NCBI GenBank assembly: GCA_964578835.1
Contig: CAZOEL010000005.1
Coordinates: 68,059 to 132,058 of the forward strand
DNA length: 64,000 nucleotides
Source of the DNA: CAZOEL01 sp964578835
GTDB lineage: Bacteria > Desulfobacterota > Syntrophobacteria > Syntrophobacterales > Syntrophobacteraceae
Direction of reading: 5' to 3'
The first letter of the stretch is position 1; each line of letters starts with the position of its first letter. Below are positions 52,667 to 61,336 of the stretch, piece by piece. The notes under the pieces were generated by a model. It made no database searches and was not told the DNA's origin. It was given only the letters and a program-made list of their open reading frames with translations. The position numbers and the translations under genes were made by a program.

Positions 52667-53419
52667 ATGGCCCTGAATGAAGTGTATAAGACCGGACCGG
52701 TGGATTGCAGGGAGAAGGAATCGGAGCATGAGAAGGAATCCGTCAGCATTCTGATTGTTGATGACGATGACGTGTATCGGGAGCTGATTCGCGATGTCGT
52801 CAACGAAGAAGGGGCTCAGATTGTCGTCGCTTATGACGGTGTTGACGCTGTCGAGAAGCTTCAGGACGCTCCGGTCGATATTCTCATTACCGACCTCAAC
52901 ATGCCGAGAATGGACGGTCTGAAGCTGTTGGCGTACGCCCGTCAGATCTATCCGCATATCCTTTCGATAATCGTTACGGGCTATGGAAGTCTTGAATCGG
53001 CCATCGAGGCGATCCGCCAGGGCGCCTATGATTATGTTCAGAAGCCTTTTAAGATAGAGCGAATTGCTCTGGTGATAAAGAATGCAATCGACAAGATACG
53101 GATACTGAGGGACAGAGCCCGGCTTCTGAGTGAGCTCGATGCGGCGTACCACAGGCTTCAGCATCTTGAAGCAAGCATCGTTGCGGCCCGGCGCGAGGAC
53201 CGAAACGCTGACCAGATGTTGTCGGTAAATGGTAATCACTACATAACTTATCCCAGTGTTCCCCTTTATAGCTTTTCTTATCCCGAACAACCGGCTGCAC
53301 AAGCGCTGACCAAGCTCGAGAAATTGCAGGCGCTCAGACGGGACGGAATTATCGATGAAAAAGAATTCGTCCTTCTCAAGGCTGCTGTGATAAAGAATCT
53401 GGGACTGAAGGAATCATGA
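52667..53419 (+). CDS. Response regulator with SHOCT-like C-terminus
   Basis: 250 residues. The receiver domain occupies about 22-140: acidic pocket LIVDDDD, phosphoacceptor in ILITDLNMPRMDG (Asp near 72), Thr in IIVTGYGS and Lys in YVQKPFK. A coiled coil follows (DKIRILRDRARLLSELDAAY). The last 40 residues, KLEKLQALRRDGIIDEKEFVLLKAAVI, look like a SHOCT module, a short oligomerisation-type motif. There is no DNA-binding or enzymatic output domain, so signalling is by protein contact. The stop overlaps the next gene's start (ATGA), indicating a coupled pair. Confidence 0.85.
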   Translation: MALNEVYKTGPVDCREKESEHEKESVSILIVDDDDVYRELIRDVVNEEGAQIVVAYDGVDAVEKLQDAPVDILITDLNMPRMDGLKLLAYARQIYPHILSIIVTGYGSLESAIEAIRQGAYDYVQKPFKIERIALVIKNAIDKIRILRDRARLLSELDAAYHRLQHLEASIVAARREDRNADQMLSVNGNHYITYPSVPLYSFSYPEQPAAQALTKLEKLQALRRDGIIDEKEFVLLKAAVIKNLGLKES

Positions 53420-54915
53420 AAATCCTCGTTGTGGAAGATGACGCAATCCTCGGTGAGCTTCTTCGCGAATATCTCCAACAGCTCGGGCATGAACGGGTGA
53501 GGGTGTGCCTGTCTGCCTTCGAAGCTTTCAGTGCAATGAAAGAGGATGTTTATGATTGCGCTTTTGTCGATTTGAGACTTCCCGATATGGATGGTCTGCG
53601 CGTGCTGGAATCAGTCAAAGCGCAGGATCCCATTCTTCCCATCGTGATGATGAGTGGTTATCCGACCATGGGAAGCACTATAGAGGCGATGAGGAAGGGA
53701 GCGTCCGATTTCCTGACAAAACCCTTCAACATTCATGATATGGCTTTGGCGCTCGAGCGCGTAACGAAGGAGAGAAAGCTCCTTTTGGAGAATCTCAGTC
53801 TGGAGTTGGAATGTCGCGCCCGAAAACAATTGGAAATTGTGAATCGAGAGCTCGAGGGAAAAGTACAAGAACAGGCAAAGCTTTTTGAAATCTCTGCCGA
53901 GATCGATAGGGTCCGCTCGAGCGGAGAGCTCTACCCGCAAATTGTCCAGCTGGCCTCGCGTTTGACTGCCGCGCAAAAGGTGGGTTTTTTCATACTGCCC
54001 CCGGAACAGGATAATCTGTTGATTATCTCCGAGAAGGGCTTGAACGGCGATCTCTCCGGGCGCCATATCATTCCGGGCTTGGGCATGCGGCTGAAGGAGA
54101 AGCTGGGATCGGAGAAGGGCAACGTCATTGTTGAAGCCGGCGAGTTGCTTGATCTTTCGATCTCTGAATGCGCCGTTCCGAAAAATGCGGCTTTTGCCTG
54201 CTGGCCCCTTTTTATTCGAGGGAGGCTCTTCGGGCTGCTTGCTACATCTTGTAATGACGGTTCCCGGGACTTTCCTCCCGTAGAAGAAAAGCTTATAGAT
54301 TTCTTGATGAAGAAGGCCGCCTTGGCGGTCGAGAACATGGCGCTCTATGAGAGTATGACTCATAATTTTCACAACATTCTGAAATCGCTTGTCAATGCCC
54401 TAGAAGCCAAAGATCTGTATACCGGCAAGCACTCTGAAAGAGTTACAATGTTTGCTTTGGACATTGCAAAAAAGCTCGGATGTTCGACCGATCAAATCGA
54501 AGCTTTGAAAACGGTGGGCTACCTGCATGACATCGGGAAAATAGGCATTGCGGACAGCATTCTGAACAAGCCTGCAACTCTTACTTCTCATGAATACGAG
54601 ATCGTGAAGAACCATCCCGTCATAGGCGTCTCCATCGTCAAAGATCTGGGGCTTGACTCCGACGAAACGGCCATCATCCGCCACCATCATGAGCGCTGGG
54701 ATGGTAGCGGCTATCCGGAAGGGCTCTCCCGGCTGGAGATCCCGCTAGTTGCCCGGATCGTCATGGTTGCCGACGCCTTCGACGCGATGACGTCCAAAAG
54801 GGCGTATCGCGACGCCATGGCTGAAGCTGACGCCATTCGTGAGCTGCAAAGAAACGCTGGAAAGCAGTTCGATTCCGATGTCGTCGAGGCATTTATGGAA
54901 ACCCGTAAAGATTAA
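53416..54915 (+). CDS. Response regulator with GAF and HD-GYP domains
   Basis: 499 residues: receiver domain 1-120 (ILVVEDDAILGELL, phosphoacceptor in CAFVDLRLPDMDG, KPFNIHD), a GAF-like sensor domain about 160-310 (VGFFILPPEQDNLLIISEKG; ENMALYES), and an HD-GYP domain about 325-499 (YLHDIGKIGIAD, IIRHHHERWDGSGYPEG with an intact GYP, VADAFDAMTSKRAYR). Predicted phosphorylation-controlled cyclic-di-GMP phosphodiesterase of the RpfG type with an added sensor. Second HD-GYP protein in the window. Shares 4 nt with the preceding regulator. Confidence 0.93.
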   Translation: MKILVVEDDAILGELLREYLQQLGHERVRVCLSAFEAFSAMKEDVYDCAFVDLRLPDMDGLRVLESVKAQDPILPIVMMSGYPTMGSTIEAMRKGASDFLTKPFNIHDMALALERVTKERKLLLENLSLELECRARKQLEIVNRELEGKVQEQAKLFEISAEIDRVRSSGELYPQIVQLASRLTAAQKVGFFILPPEQDNLLIISEKGLNGDLSGRHIIPGLGMRLKEKLGSEKGNVIVEAGELLDLSISECAVPKNAAFACWPLFIRGRLFGLLATSCNDGSRDFPPVEEKLIDFLMKKAALAVENMALYESMTHNFHNILKSLVNALEAKDLYTGKHSERVTMFALDIAKKLGCSTDQIEALKTVGYLHDIGKIGIADSILNKPATLTSHEYEIVKNHPVIGVSIVKDLGLDSDETAIIRHHHERWDGSGYPEGLSRLEIPLVARIVMVADAFDAMTSKRAYRDAMAEADAIRELQRNAGKQFDSDVVEAFMETRKD

Positions 54916-54995
54916 ATAAACGATTAACGAACGGAGGTCTCGACCGACGAGATCGAACCGATGGCCGGCGCCGTTCGGAAGATACTGGGGTCTTC

Positions 54996-55826
54996 ATGAT
55001 GGAACACGATAAGGCTGATCGAGCGTATTGCGAAACGCCGCTCGAAGAACATCTTCTTGAGGTCCTCTTTGACAAGGACCGTTTCAACCATACGGGCAGG
55101 CTTGTGCGCGGGCTCATACACAACATCAACGGTCCTCTCCAAAATGTGTCCATGCTGGTGGAAATGTTGATCAAAGGACATACTCAAATGGACCGGGCCG
55201 CCTGTCTCGGAAGCGAGGATTTTCTGCGCGAATGGAGCGGAGTGTCTGAAAAGCAAAGGCAGCGGATGGACAGGCTGACGCAGCAAATATCCGTCCTCGC
55301 CGGAATGCTGCAGGATTTCATGGTGCTGCAAGAAATTGAGCAAAATGAATCAGAGGTGGACGTGAACCTGGTGCTTCAGAAGATGGCCTCCATCTTCCGG
55401 GCTGATCTCTTCTTCAAACATCAGGTTCAACTTGAGCTCAGGTTGACAGATAATCTGCCTTTGATTCCCATTCTTGGGCGCTGCCTGGTTCCCTCCTTGA
55501 TGCATATATTCGGGAATGCCCTTACCGCCCTACGTACGGCTCCATCCAAAAGACTCGTGATCGAGAGCCGGAAGAAGCCCGGCGCTGTCACTATCGCATT
55601 TCTCAACTCGGGGTCCGGTCTGGATCTTACGAAATCCCCGGATGCTCTCTTTGACCTTTTCCATTCCGAATGGCCGGGCTCTACGCTCGCGGATGGCGGC
55701 GAAAAGCATTACGGGTTTGGTCTTTTTGCCGTGCGCCGGCTTCTTTCGCCCTACGGGGTCAAAGTGTCTCTCGGGGCTGAGGAAGATATGACTGCGGCTG
55801 TACTGGAAATTCCGGTTTCCTGTTGA
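54996..55826 (+). CDS. Atypical sensor histidine kinase, cytoplasmic
   Basis: 276 residues with no membrane segment or PAS domain. The presumed phosphoacceptor is His43 in VRGLIHNINGPLQNV, an H-box variant (H-N-x-N-x-P-L-Q). ATP-binding domain: N box HIFGNALTAL, G1-like box AFLNSGSGLDL where the usual Asp is Asn, and G2 box HYGFGLFAVRRLL. It probably phosphorylates the two receivers encoded upstream (about 80-nt gap, same strand), but the altered H and G1 boxes mean kinase activity is not assured. No strong ribosome-binding site; ATG 54999 is an equal start. Confidence 0.78.
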   Translation: MMEHDKADRAYCETPLEEHLLEVLFDKDRFNHTGRLVRGLIHNINGPLQNVSMLVEMLIKGHTQMDRAACLGSEDFLREWSGVSEKQRQRMDRLTQQISVLAGMLQDFMVLQEIEQNESEVDVNLVLQKMASIFRADLFFKHQVQLELRLTDNLPLIPILGRCLVPSLMHIFGNALTALRTAPSKRLVIESRKKPGAVTIAFLNSGSGLDLTKSPDALFDLFHSEWPGSTLADGGEKHYGFGLFAVRRLLSPYGVKVSLGAEEDMTAAVLEIPVSC

Positions 55827-56186
55827 ACCACTGCTCGCTTCAACGCCCCTCGCAGTATTTTCTACCCGGGACAGGAAATTTTTTCCCTTGTTCATGCCTC
55901 TGCATCCCGTAATAATGTGCTCGTTCTTTTGCTATGCAAGCATTTCTTTGGCTCGAAATGCTTGTCTGTTGCTCGTCTGCATGAAAAAGTCTACGCCGGA
56001 GCCGGAGTCTCAAGTCCTTGGCAAAAGAATTGCTCTAAATGCCTGTGTCTTTTCTCAATAGGCTTTTGGAGGCGCAATTGAGAATGGCGCAAAGAGATGT
56101 TTGGCCTGCGTGGAAAGGGCCTTTGAGATTCATGGAATGCGTTGAGTATAGAAAACCGACAGGTTGTTTTTGCCGGAGGATGTGAA
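55827..56186. other. Intergenic with one strong inverted repeat
   Basis: No gene seen. A 10-bp perfect inverted repeat, CAAGCATTTC / GAAATGCTTG (55937-55946 with 55955-55964), may be a weak terminator for the kinase or an operator; it is not followed by a T run. Confidence 0.5.
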
Positions 56187-56660
56187 ATGAAGATTTGGGA
56201 TGTTACGGGAAAACCGGCTATTGATAGGGAAATAAGCGCTTCAAAAGGACTTGACTCCGGGAGTGCGGTGGAGTTTCAAGCATTGCTGAATGAGGAGATC
56301 CAGGAGACGACAATCTCCGAGGATGCAGCTGGGATCGTCCAGGGAAGCAGGGGGCTTGTCGGTGAATTGGAGCCAGTGGCTTTAGACAATGACATATCGA
56401 CTATTGGCAAGGAAGACATGAGCCGGATTTCGGATGCTGTTGGGGGCGCATTGGGCAGGATTGCGGATGCCGTTAAAGATCAGAGCCAAGACATGAAGAA
56501 GCTTGGGGGGGTAATTGACTCTCTTTCGAAAGAGGCGGATGAGCTCAAACAGACGGTGAGCGTTCTTCCCAAATCGCATGGCCTCAGACAAATTGCCGAT
56601 GAGCTTGGAGTGCTGGCTTTTGTGGAGTCCATAAAATGGAAGAGAGGAGACTACTTGTAG
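56187..56660 (+). CDS. Uncharacterised protein, flagellar neighbourhood
   Basis: 157 residues from ATG 56187, preceded by GGAGG at a 7-nt spacing; the longer frame from 56142 is unsupported. Acidic, Ser/Glu/Asp-rich, no signal peptide or membrane helix. A possible coiled coil lies at about 100-135 (IADAVKDQSQDMKKLGGVI; LSKEADELKQTVSVL). I do not recognise the family. A single base separates it from the small secreted protein that follows, so they form a two-gene unit between the signalling operon and the chemotaxis operon. Confidence 0.6.
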   Translation: MKIWDVTGKPAIDREISASKGLDSGSAVEFQALLNEEIQETTISEDAAGIVQGSRGLVGELEPVALDNDISTIGKEDMSRISDAVGGALGRIADAVKDQSQDMKKLGGVIDSLSKEADELKQTVSVLPKSHGLRQIADELGVLAFVESIKWKRGDYL

Positions 56661-56661
56661 G

Positions 56662-56934
56662 ATGAAGGCGCTTTGGGTCGGCGGCCTGACGACTTGCTTG
56701 CTGCTTGGTTTTGCTTCATTAGCCAACCTCAGGGCTGAACTGCTTGAAGAGGAGGACCGGATCATTTACAGGAGCGGTCCTCCTGAGGAATATCACGAAG
56801 ATCTCAAAGCACGGGAAGAATATAGAGAGGAGCAATCCTGGCGCATGCTGCGCGATCTGGTCGTAATTCCTCCAATACATGGGATTGCGCCTGCTCCTGA
56901 CGCTCCAAAGAGACCTCAACAGGCTGGTCATTAG
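56662..56934 (+). CDS. Small secreted protein, unknown
   Basis: 90 residues. N-terminal signal peptide (MKALWVGGLTTCLLLGFASL, cleavage near LRA). The mature 65 residues are highly charged and Pro-rich (EEEDRIIYRSGPPEEYHEDL; PPIHGIAPAPDAP). No family recognised. Starts one base after the stop of the preceding gene. It may be a periplasmic partner of flagellar or envelope structures, but nothing in the sequence shows that. Confidence 0.55.
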   Translation: MKALWVGGLTTCLLLGFASLANLRAELLEEEDRIIYRSGPPEEYHEDLKAREEYREEQSWRMLRDLVVIPPIHGIAPAPDAPKRPQQAGH

Positions 56935-57307
56935 GTCCTCCATCACGATGCTCCGCAGTCAGTGTTGTGTAATACTAAAGCAATACGATAAAGGGGCGTC
57001 TGTTTTTGATTTCATACTCCCTTCTTAGTCCGATGGAAGCTTCCGCAATTTCGGTAATAACTTCTTCTCTAATTCCACTCGAATGCTTTTTCTGCAAAAT
57101 GATTCTTTAAAGTAGCAGCCTACAATTGCCGATTAAAAAGCCAAGAAATAATTATGTGGAATGCTCGACGCTTTTGCCTACGGGATGCGGCATTGCGACT
57201 GCAGGGAGATGTGGCTGATTATGCCGAATTCGGTTCTTTGTGAAGGCGGGGAATGACTCTTTAGAGAAGCTTCTATTCGAGCGCTTAATAACTGAAAAGC
57301 GAGTGGC
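56935..57307. other. Intergenic leader of the chemotaxis operon
   Basis: 373 bases with no gene. It contains the sigma-28-like promoter at 57108-57135, leaving a leader of about 165 nt before cheR. No other structure seen. Confidence 0.6.
57108..57135 (+). promoter_or_regulatory. Sigma-28-like promoter of the chemotaxis operon
   Basis: -35 TAAAGTAG (57108-57115), 12-nt spacer, -10 GCCGATTA (57128-57135). One of the best matches to the FliA -10 in this window. Confidence 0.72.
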
Positions 57308-58129
57308 ATGAATTTAAAGGAAAGCCTTTTTGGGCAATTCAGCGATTTAGTGTACCGAGAATGCGGCATCAACCTGCATGAAGGCAAGAAGGCGCTGCTC
57401 CAAGCCAGGTTGAACAAACGCATGCGAGCTACCGGCATTACTTCGTACGAGGCCTATTTTCAATACCTGACATCCGATTCAAATTCGGGTGAGCTGATCC
57501 ACTTTCTCGATTGCATATCAACGAATCTGACCTATTTCTTTAGAGAAATTCAGCATTTTGATCTTTTGCGGCAAGACTTGCCGGAGAGGCTCGAAATGAA
57601 GCGAAAAAACAGAGACAATCGGATACGCATTTGGAGCGCCGGATGTTCGACGGGGGAAGAGCCGTACAGCCTGGCAATGTGTGTTCTTTCCCACCTCGAT
57701 GATGTGCAAAAATACGATTTCCGCATCCTTGCTACGGATATCTCTACGCGCGTCCTCTCTGTTGCGTCGGGAGGCGTCTATTCTGAGGAAAAGCTTAACA
57801 AAGTCGATGCCGATCTCAGAAGGAAATTCTTCCGAAAGCTTCATGATAATGGACACAATTCCGACTTTGAAGTCGTCCCTCTCCTGAAAAGGATTGTCTC
57901 TTTCCGGCGTCTTAATCTCAAGGAGCAGTTTCCTTTCAAGGGTCCATTCGACTATGTCTTCTGCCGTAACGTTATGATCTACTTCGACAAAACTACACAG
58001 GAGTCTCTAGTCCGAAAGATAGCAGACTATATTGCTCCAGGGGGATATCTGTTTGTCGGGCATTCGGAAAGTCTGATGGGGTTGTCCCATCCGCTCACCT
58101 ATGTCCGTCCGGCTGTCTACAGAAAATAG
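57308..58129 (+). CDS. cheR: Chemotaxis methyltransferase CheR
   Basis: 273 residues. N-terminal helical CheR_N (FSDLVYRECGINLHEGKKALL), then the SAM-binding domain: RIWSAGCSTGEEPYSLAM, DFRILATDISTRVLSVA, VFCRNVMIYFDKTTQ and LFVGHSESLMG. Methylates glutamates of chemoreceptors with SAM. First gene of the chemotaxis operon; the reset partner CheB lies five genes downstream. Standard length and no anomalies. ATG 57308 has only a weak ribosome-binding site. Confidence 0.96.
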   Translation: MNLKESLFGQFSDLVYRECGINLHEGKKALLQARLNKRMRATGITSYEAYFQYLTSDSNSGELIHFLDCISTNLTYFFREIQHFDLLRQDLPERLEMKRKNRDNRIRIWSAGCSTGEEPYSLAMCVLSHLDDVQKYDFRILATDISTRVLSVASGGVYSEEKLNKVDADLRRKFFRKLHDNGHNSDFEVVPLLKRIVSFRRLNLKEQFPFKGPFDYVFCRNVMIYFDKTTQESLVRKIADYIAPGGYLFVGHSESLMGLSHPLTYVRPAVYRK

Positions 58130-58163
58130 CATCCAGGATTTCGGAAACGAGAGTTCGGATTAG

Positions 58164-58643
58164 ATGAAGAAAATCGTCGGTGTTGCAGATATGGCTATAA
58201 GTAAGCATCCTGAAGGAGACCTGATCACCTACTCATTGGGATCATGTATTGCTATCGTCATTTATGATCCCACCGTGAAAGTGGGAGGCATGCTGCATTA
58301 TATGCTTCCGGAATCCGGCATCGATCTGGAAAAAGCCAGAAAGGCTCCGGCTATGTTCGCAGATACGGGCATACCTCTTCTCTTCAAGCAGAGTTATCAG
58401 TTAGGCGCCACCAAGAAGAATCTTGTCGTGAAGGTGGTGGGCGGAGCGCAGATCATGGATGAAAATGGAGTTTTTAATATCGGGAAGCGAAACTATTTGG
58501 CTTTGAGAAAGATCTTTTGGAAAAATAATGTCATGGTCTCCGCTGAACATGTGGGTGGAAATGTCAACCGCACCGTGAGATTGGAGGTGGCCTCGGGCAG
58601 GGTTGTTTTGAAGGTCTCCGGACAAGGCGAAATGGATCTGTGA
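58164..58643 (+). CDS. cheD: Chemoreceptor glutamine deamidase CheD (copy 1)
   Basis: 159 residues. Catalytic triad by comparison with Thermotoga CheD: Thr and Cys in ITYSLGSC, and His 17 residues after the Cys in VGGMLHYMLP; also VVKVVGGAQIM. It deamidates Gln residues of receptors and interacts with CheC/CheX-type phosphatases. All catalytic residues are intact, unlike copy 2 at 59559. Follows cheR by 34 nt and precedes a stand-alone response regulator. Confidence 0.94.
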   Translation: MKKIVGVADMAISKHPEGDLITYSLGSCIAIVIYDPTVKVGGMLHYMLPESGIDLEKARKAPAMFADTGIPLLFKQSYQLGATKKNLVVKVVGGAQIMDENGVFNIGKRNYLALRKIFWKNNVMVSAEHVGGNVNRTVRLEVASGRVVLKVSGQGEMDL

Positions 58644-58671
58644 TTAACCTTTCAGGACAGGGCGAACGAGT

Positions 58672-59094
58672 ATGCCGTACAATGTTTTAATCGTGGATGA
58701 TTCGAGGTCCATGCGTCAGGTTCTAAAGAAGATACTCAACATATCCGGTTTTCGGCTGGGCGAATGCCTGGAGGCCGGCAATGGGAAGGAAGCATTGGAT
58801 CTTCTCGAGAACAACTGGATCGATTTGGTTCTTTCGGACATTCATATGCCGGTAATGGATGGCTTCGGTTTGCTCGCGGCTCTGAAGAAGAATCCAAATT
58901 GGGCTGATTTGCCGGTTGTATTGGTTACTACTGAATCCAATGAATCTCGACTCCAGAAAGCATTGTCTCTCGGGGCCAGGGGATATGTGCGCAAGCCTTT
59001 CAAGCCTGAGGAGATCCGCACCTATCTGAATGATATTCTAGGGGAGAGCGACGAAAATGGAATGCCTTTCAGCTCTGAAGAATGCGATTTCTGA
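58672..59094 (+). CDS. CheY-like response regulator
   Basis: 140 residues, single receiver domain: acidic pair in VLIVDDSRSM, phosphoacceptor in LVLSDIHMPVMDG, Thr in VVLVTTESN and Lys in YVRKPFKPEE. A C-terminal tail of about 15 residues (GESDENGMPFSSEECDF) extends past the usual end. Its 3' end overlaps cheX by 38 nt. Probably a second CheY whose phosphoryl group is removed by the CheX next to it; the canonical CheY is at 61337. Confidence 0.9.
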   Translation: MPYNVLIVDDSRSMRQVLKKILNISGFRLGECLEAGNGKEALDLLENNWIDLVLSDIHMPVMDGFGLLAALKKNPNWADLPVVLVTTESNESRLQKALSLGARGYVRKPFKPEEIRTYLNDILGESDENGMPFSSEECDF

Positions 59095-59503
59095 GGTTTT
59101 CGAAACCATGTTTTTTACATCTGTGGATTTTGATCAGATGAATGGCTCCCAGCAACACGATTATTACCGCTCGACGAAGATTTCGCTTTATAACGGCAGT
59201 GAGAGCTTGAACATTTCCTTTTGCCTTACGGAGTCTTTTTCGAGGATGGTCTCGGCGAACTTCCTTGGAATCGGAGAAGAGGATGTCGCGGAGGAGGAAA
59301 TGGAAGATGTCATGAGGGAGTTGACCAATATGATCGGGGGCAATTATATGGGACGGATATCTTTGAATGCCTGGCAACTGGGAATACCTTCCCTCGGGAG
59401 ATTCGACATCGATCCGGACCGCCCGGCATACAATTTGAACTTGGTTTTTATGGGGGACCGCGTTGGGTCGGTGGCTCTTCAGACCGTATCATCATCCAGG
59501 TAG
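59057..59503 (+). CDS. cheX: CheX/CheC-type CheY-P phosphatase
   Basis: 148 residues. The catalytic helix contains Glu-x-x-Asn in VMRELTNMIGGNYMGRI, the signature of CheC, CheX and FliY. A single such helix plus length favours CheX. N-terminal NAISEVFETMFFTSV is also typical. GGGGAGAG lies 8 nt before ATG 59057. It overlaps the upstream response regulator gene by 38 nt, which suggests these two proteins work as a pair. It probably terminates the signal by dephosphorylating CheY-P. Confidence 0.9.
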   Translation: MECLSALKNAISEVFETMFFTSVDFDQMNGSQQHDYYRSTKISLYNGSESLNISFCLTESFSRMVSANFLGIGEEDVAEEEMEDVMRELTNMIGGNYMGRISLNAWQLGIPSLGRFDIDPDRPAYNLNLVFMGDRVGSVALQTVSSSR

Positions 59504-59558
59504 AGGTGATGCCAGGGAGAGGCCCCCGGTAAAGTTTGCTCGATGAAGGAAATGAAAG

Positions 59559-60074
59559 TTGGAGAGACCTCATTCGCCAACTTACCAGGAATACTTTTTG
59601 AAACCAGGATATATTTTCATCTCTCGGTCGCCCACTATCATTTCGACCGTATTGGGCTCGAGCGTTGCAATATGTTTGTGGGACAGGAAGCGGGAATTTG
59701 GAGGAATGAATCATTTTCTCTATCCGTCCACTCAGGATCTTAGGGAATCTACGGCCAGGTTCGGCAACGTGGCCGTCAGAGCGCTTTTTCAGCTGCTCAT
59801 CCAGGAGGGAAGCCGCGTGAGCGACTTGGAGGCGCAGATCTTCGGAGGAGCGCATCCCTCTGGCGCGGCCTCCGAGGTCGTCGAGATCGGGAATCGAAAT
59901 CTTGCCGTCGGTCGCCAGGTATTAAGCCGCTGCAGGGTGCGCGTCGTTTCGGAAGATGTTGGGGGAACAAAAGGAAGGAAGCTGGTTTACAACACTATGA
60001 CTAACGAAGTGGCTGTTTTTCGGGTGGACAAGCTTCGAGTTGGCGATTGGTATCCTTATCACAGCGACCGTTAA
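59559..60074 (+). CDS. CheD paralogue with Cys-to-Ser at the catalytic position (copy 2)
   Basis: 171 residues, starting at TTG 59559 with AAGGA upstream. CheD fold: TVLGSSVAICLWDRK, GGMNHFLYPST, AQIFGGAHP and VVSEDVGGTKGRKLVYNT. The position of the catalytic Cys is Ser (LGSS; codon AGC), and the His follows 17 residues later exactly as in active CheD. The Cys acts as nucleophile in deamidation, so this protein is predicted to be inactive or altered and may act as a binding or regulatory form. It is otherwise closer to the GGMNH-type CheD found in many proteobacteria than copy 1 is. Confidence 0.88.
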   Translation: MERPHSPTYQEYFLKPGYIFISRSPTIISTVLGSSVAICLWDRKREFGGMNHFLYPSTQDLRESTARFGNVAVRALFQLLIQEGSRVSDLEAQIFGGAHPSGAASEVVEIGNRNLAVGRQVLSRCRVRVVSEDVGGTKGRKLVYNTMTNEVAVFRVDKLRVGDWYPYHSDR

Positions 60075-60092
60075 GAGCGACAGGATTGGAAA

Positions 60093-61142
60093 ATGGCGGA
60101 TCCGATTAAGGTCCTGATTGTGGATGATTCTGCTATAGTCAGAAAAATATTCGCTCAGGAGCTGTCCAGGCATAACGATATCGAAGTGGTCGGAACAGCT
60201 CCCGACCCTTATGTGGCCAGGGATAAGATTGTGCGGCTCAAACCGGATGTCGTCACTCTCGACATTGAAATGCCCCGGATGGATGGTTTGAGCTTTCTCC
60301 GCAAATTGATGAAGTATTTCCCCATACCCGTAATTATTGTGAGCTCCCTTACGTCCAGAAACAGCGAGATGGCTTTGGAAGCTCTTGAATATGGGGCGGT
60401 GGAAGTATTGGCGAAGCCCGGCGGCTCCTATTCGGTAGGGGATATGTGCATACACCTGGTGGAGAAGATCCGCGCTGCGGCGAGAGCCCGTCCCGTGACA
60501 ACGACCTCTGATGCAGGAGCGGTCGAAAAGCGGGTGAACAGCATGAGTAAGTCCCTGACGCGCACAACGCATAAAGTCATCGCAATGGGCGCTTCTACGG
60601 GCGGCACCGAGGCTCTGAAAGCCGTGCTCACCCATATGCCTTCCAATTGTCCCGGCATAGTTGTCGTTCAGCATATGCCTCCGCGATTCACAACTGCTTT
60701 CGCAAGCCGCTTGAACGGCCTTTGTGAAATAGAGGTGCGGGAAGCAAAAGACGGGGATACGGTCTTGCCGGGGTTGGCCCTTATCGCGCCAGGAAATTAT
60801 CACATGCTTTTGAGAAGGAGTGGGGCTCGGTATTATGTCGAGGTGAAGACCGGTCCTCTGGTGTGCCATCAAAGGCCGTCCGTGGATGTGCTTTTTCATT
60901 CTGTGGCCCAGTATGTGGGCGCCAATGCCGTTGGCGTCATCATGACCGGGATGGGCAGGGACGGCGCGGCGGGAATGCTCGAGATGCGCAACGGAGGCGC
61001 TCGAACGATTGCTCAGGATGAATCGAGCTGTGTTGTCTTCGGGATGCCCAAGGAGGCCATCAAAATGGGAGCGGTGGAGCATGTGGTCAGCCTGGGAGAG
61101 ATTCCCGCCACAGTTCTGAATGTGCTGGCAACCGATTCATAG
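60093..61142 (+). CDS. cheB: Chemotaxis response regulator / methylesterase CheB
   Basis: 349 residues. Receiver domain 1-125 (VLIVDDSAIVRK, VVTLDIEMPRMDG, LAKPGG) joined by a linker to the methylesterase domain: Ser in IAMGASTGGTEAL, His in VVVQHMPPRF, Asp in MTGMGRDGAAGM. Hydrolyses receptor methyl esters and deamidates when phosphorylated by CheA. Complete and of standard length. AGGA precedes ATG 60093. Confidence 0.96.
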   Translation: MADPIKVLIVDDSAIVRKIFAQELSRHNDIEVVGTAPDPYVARDKIVRLKPDVVTLDIEMPRMDGLSFLRKLMKYFPIPVIIVSSLTSRNSEMALEALEYGAVEVLAKPGGSYSVGDMCIHLVEKIRAAARARPVTTTSDAGAVEKRVNSMSKSLTRTTHKVIAMGASTGGTEALKAVLTHMPSNCPGIVVVQHMPPRFTTAFASRLNGLCEIEVREAKDGDTVLPGLALIAPGNYHMLLRRSGARYYVEVKTGPLVCHQRPSVDVLFHSVAQYVGANAVGVIMTGMGRDGAAGMLEMRNGGARTIAQDESSCVVFGMPKEAIKMGAVEHVVSLGEIPATVLNVLATDS

Positions 61143-61336
61143 AGTTGAAAGTTGGAGGTTGTAAGATGAGAGCCGGCATGTATGGATTGGTGAGAGGGCG
61201 CCTCTTGGCGAGAGTGTAATCTTTTTTTCCCTTTAGACGCGCTTTACCCATTCATAGGCGGGTTCTCTTTGCGGAGGCGACTCCGGAATGCAACCCTCAA
61301 TGCTTATTTCTCAACGTGATATCAAAGGAGTAAAAC

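Noticed and set aside
57180..57200. Possible sigma-54 site (GG-N10-GC with TTGC) upstream of cheR
   Set aside because: The -24 half matches only the GG pair; the sigma-28-like site at 57108-57135 is a much better fit.
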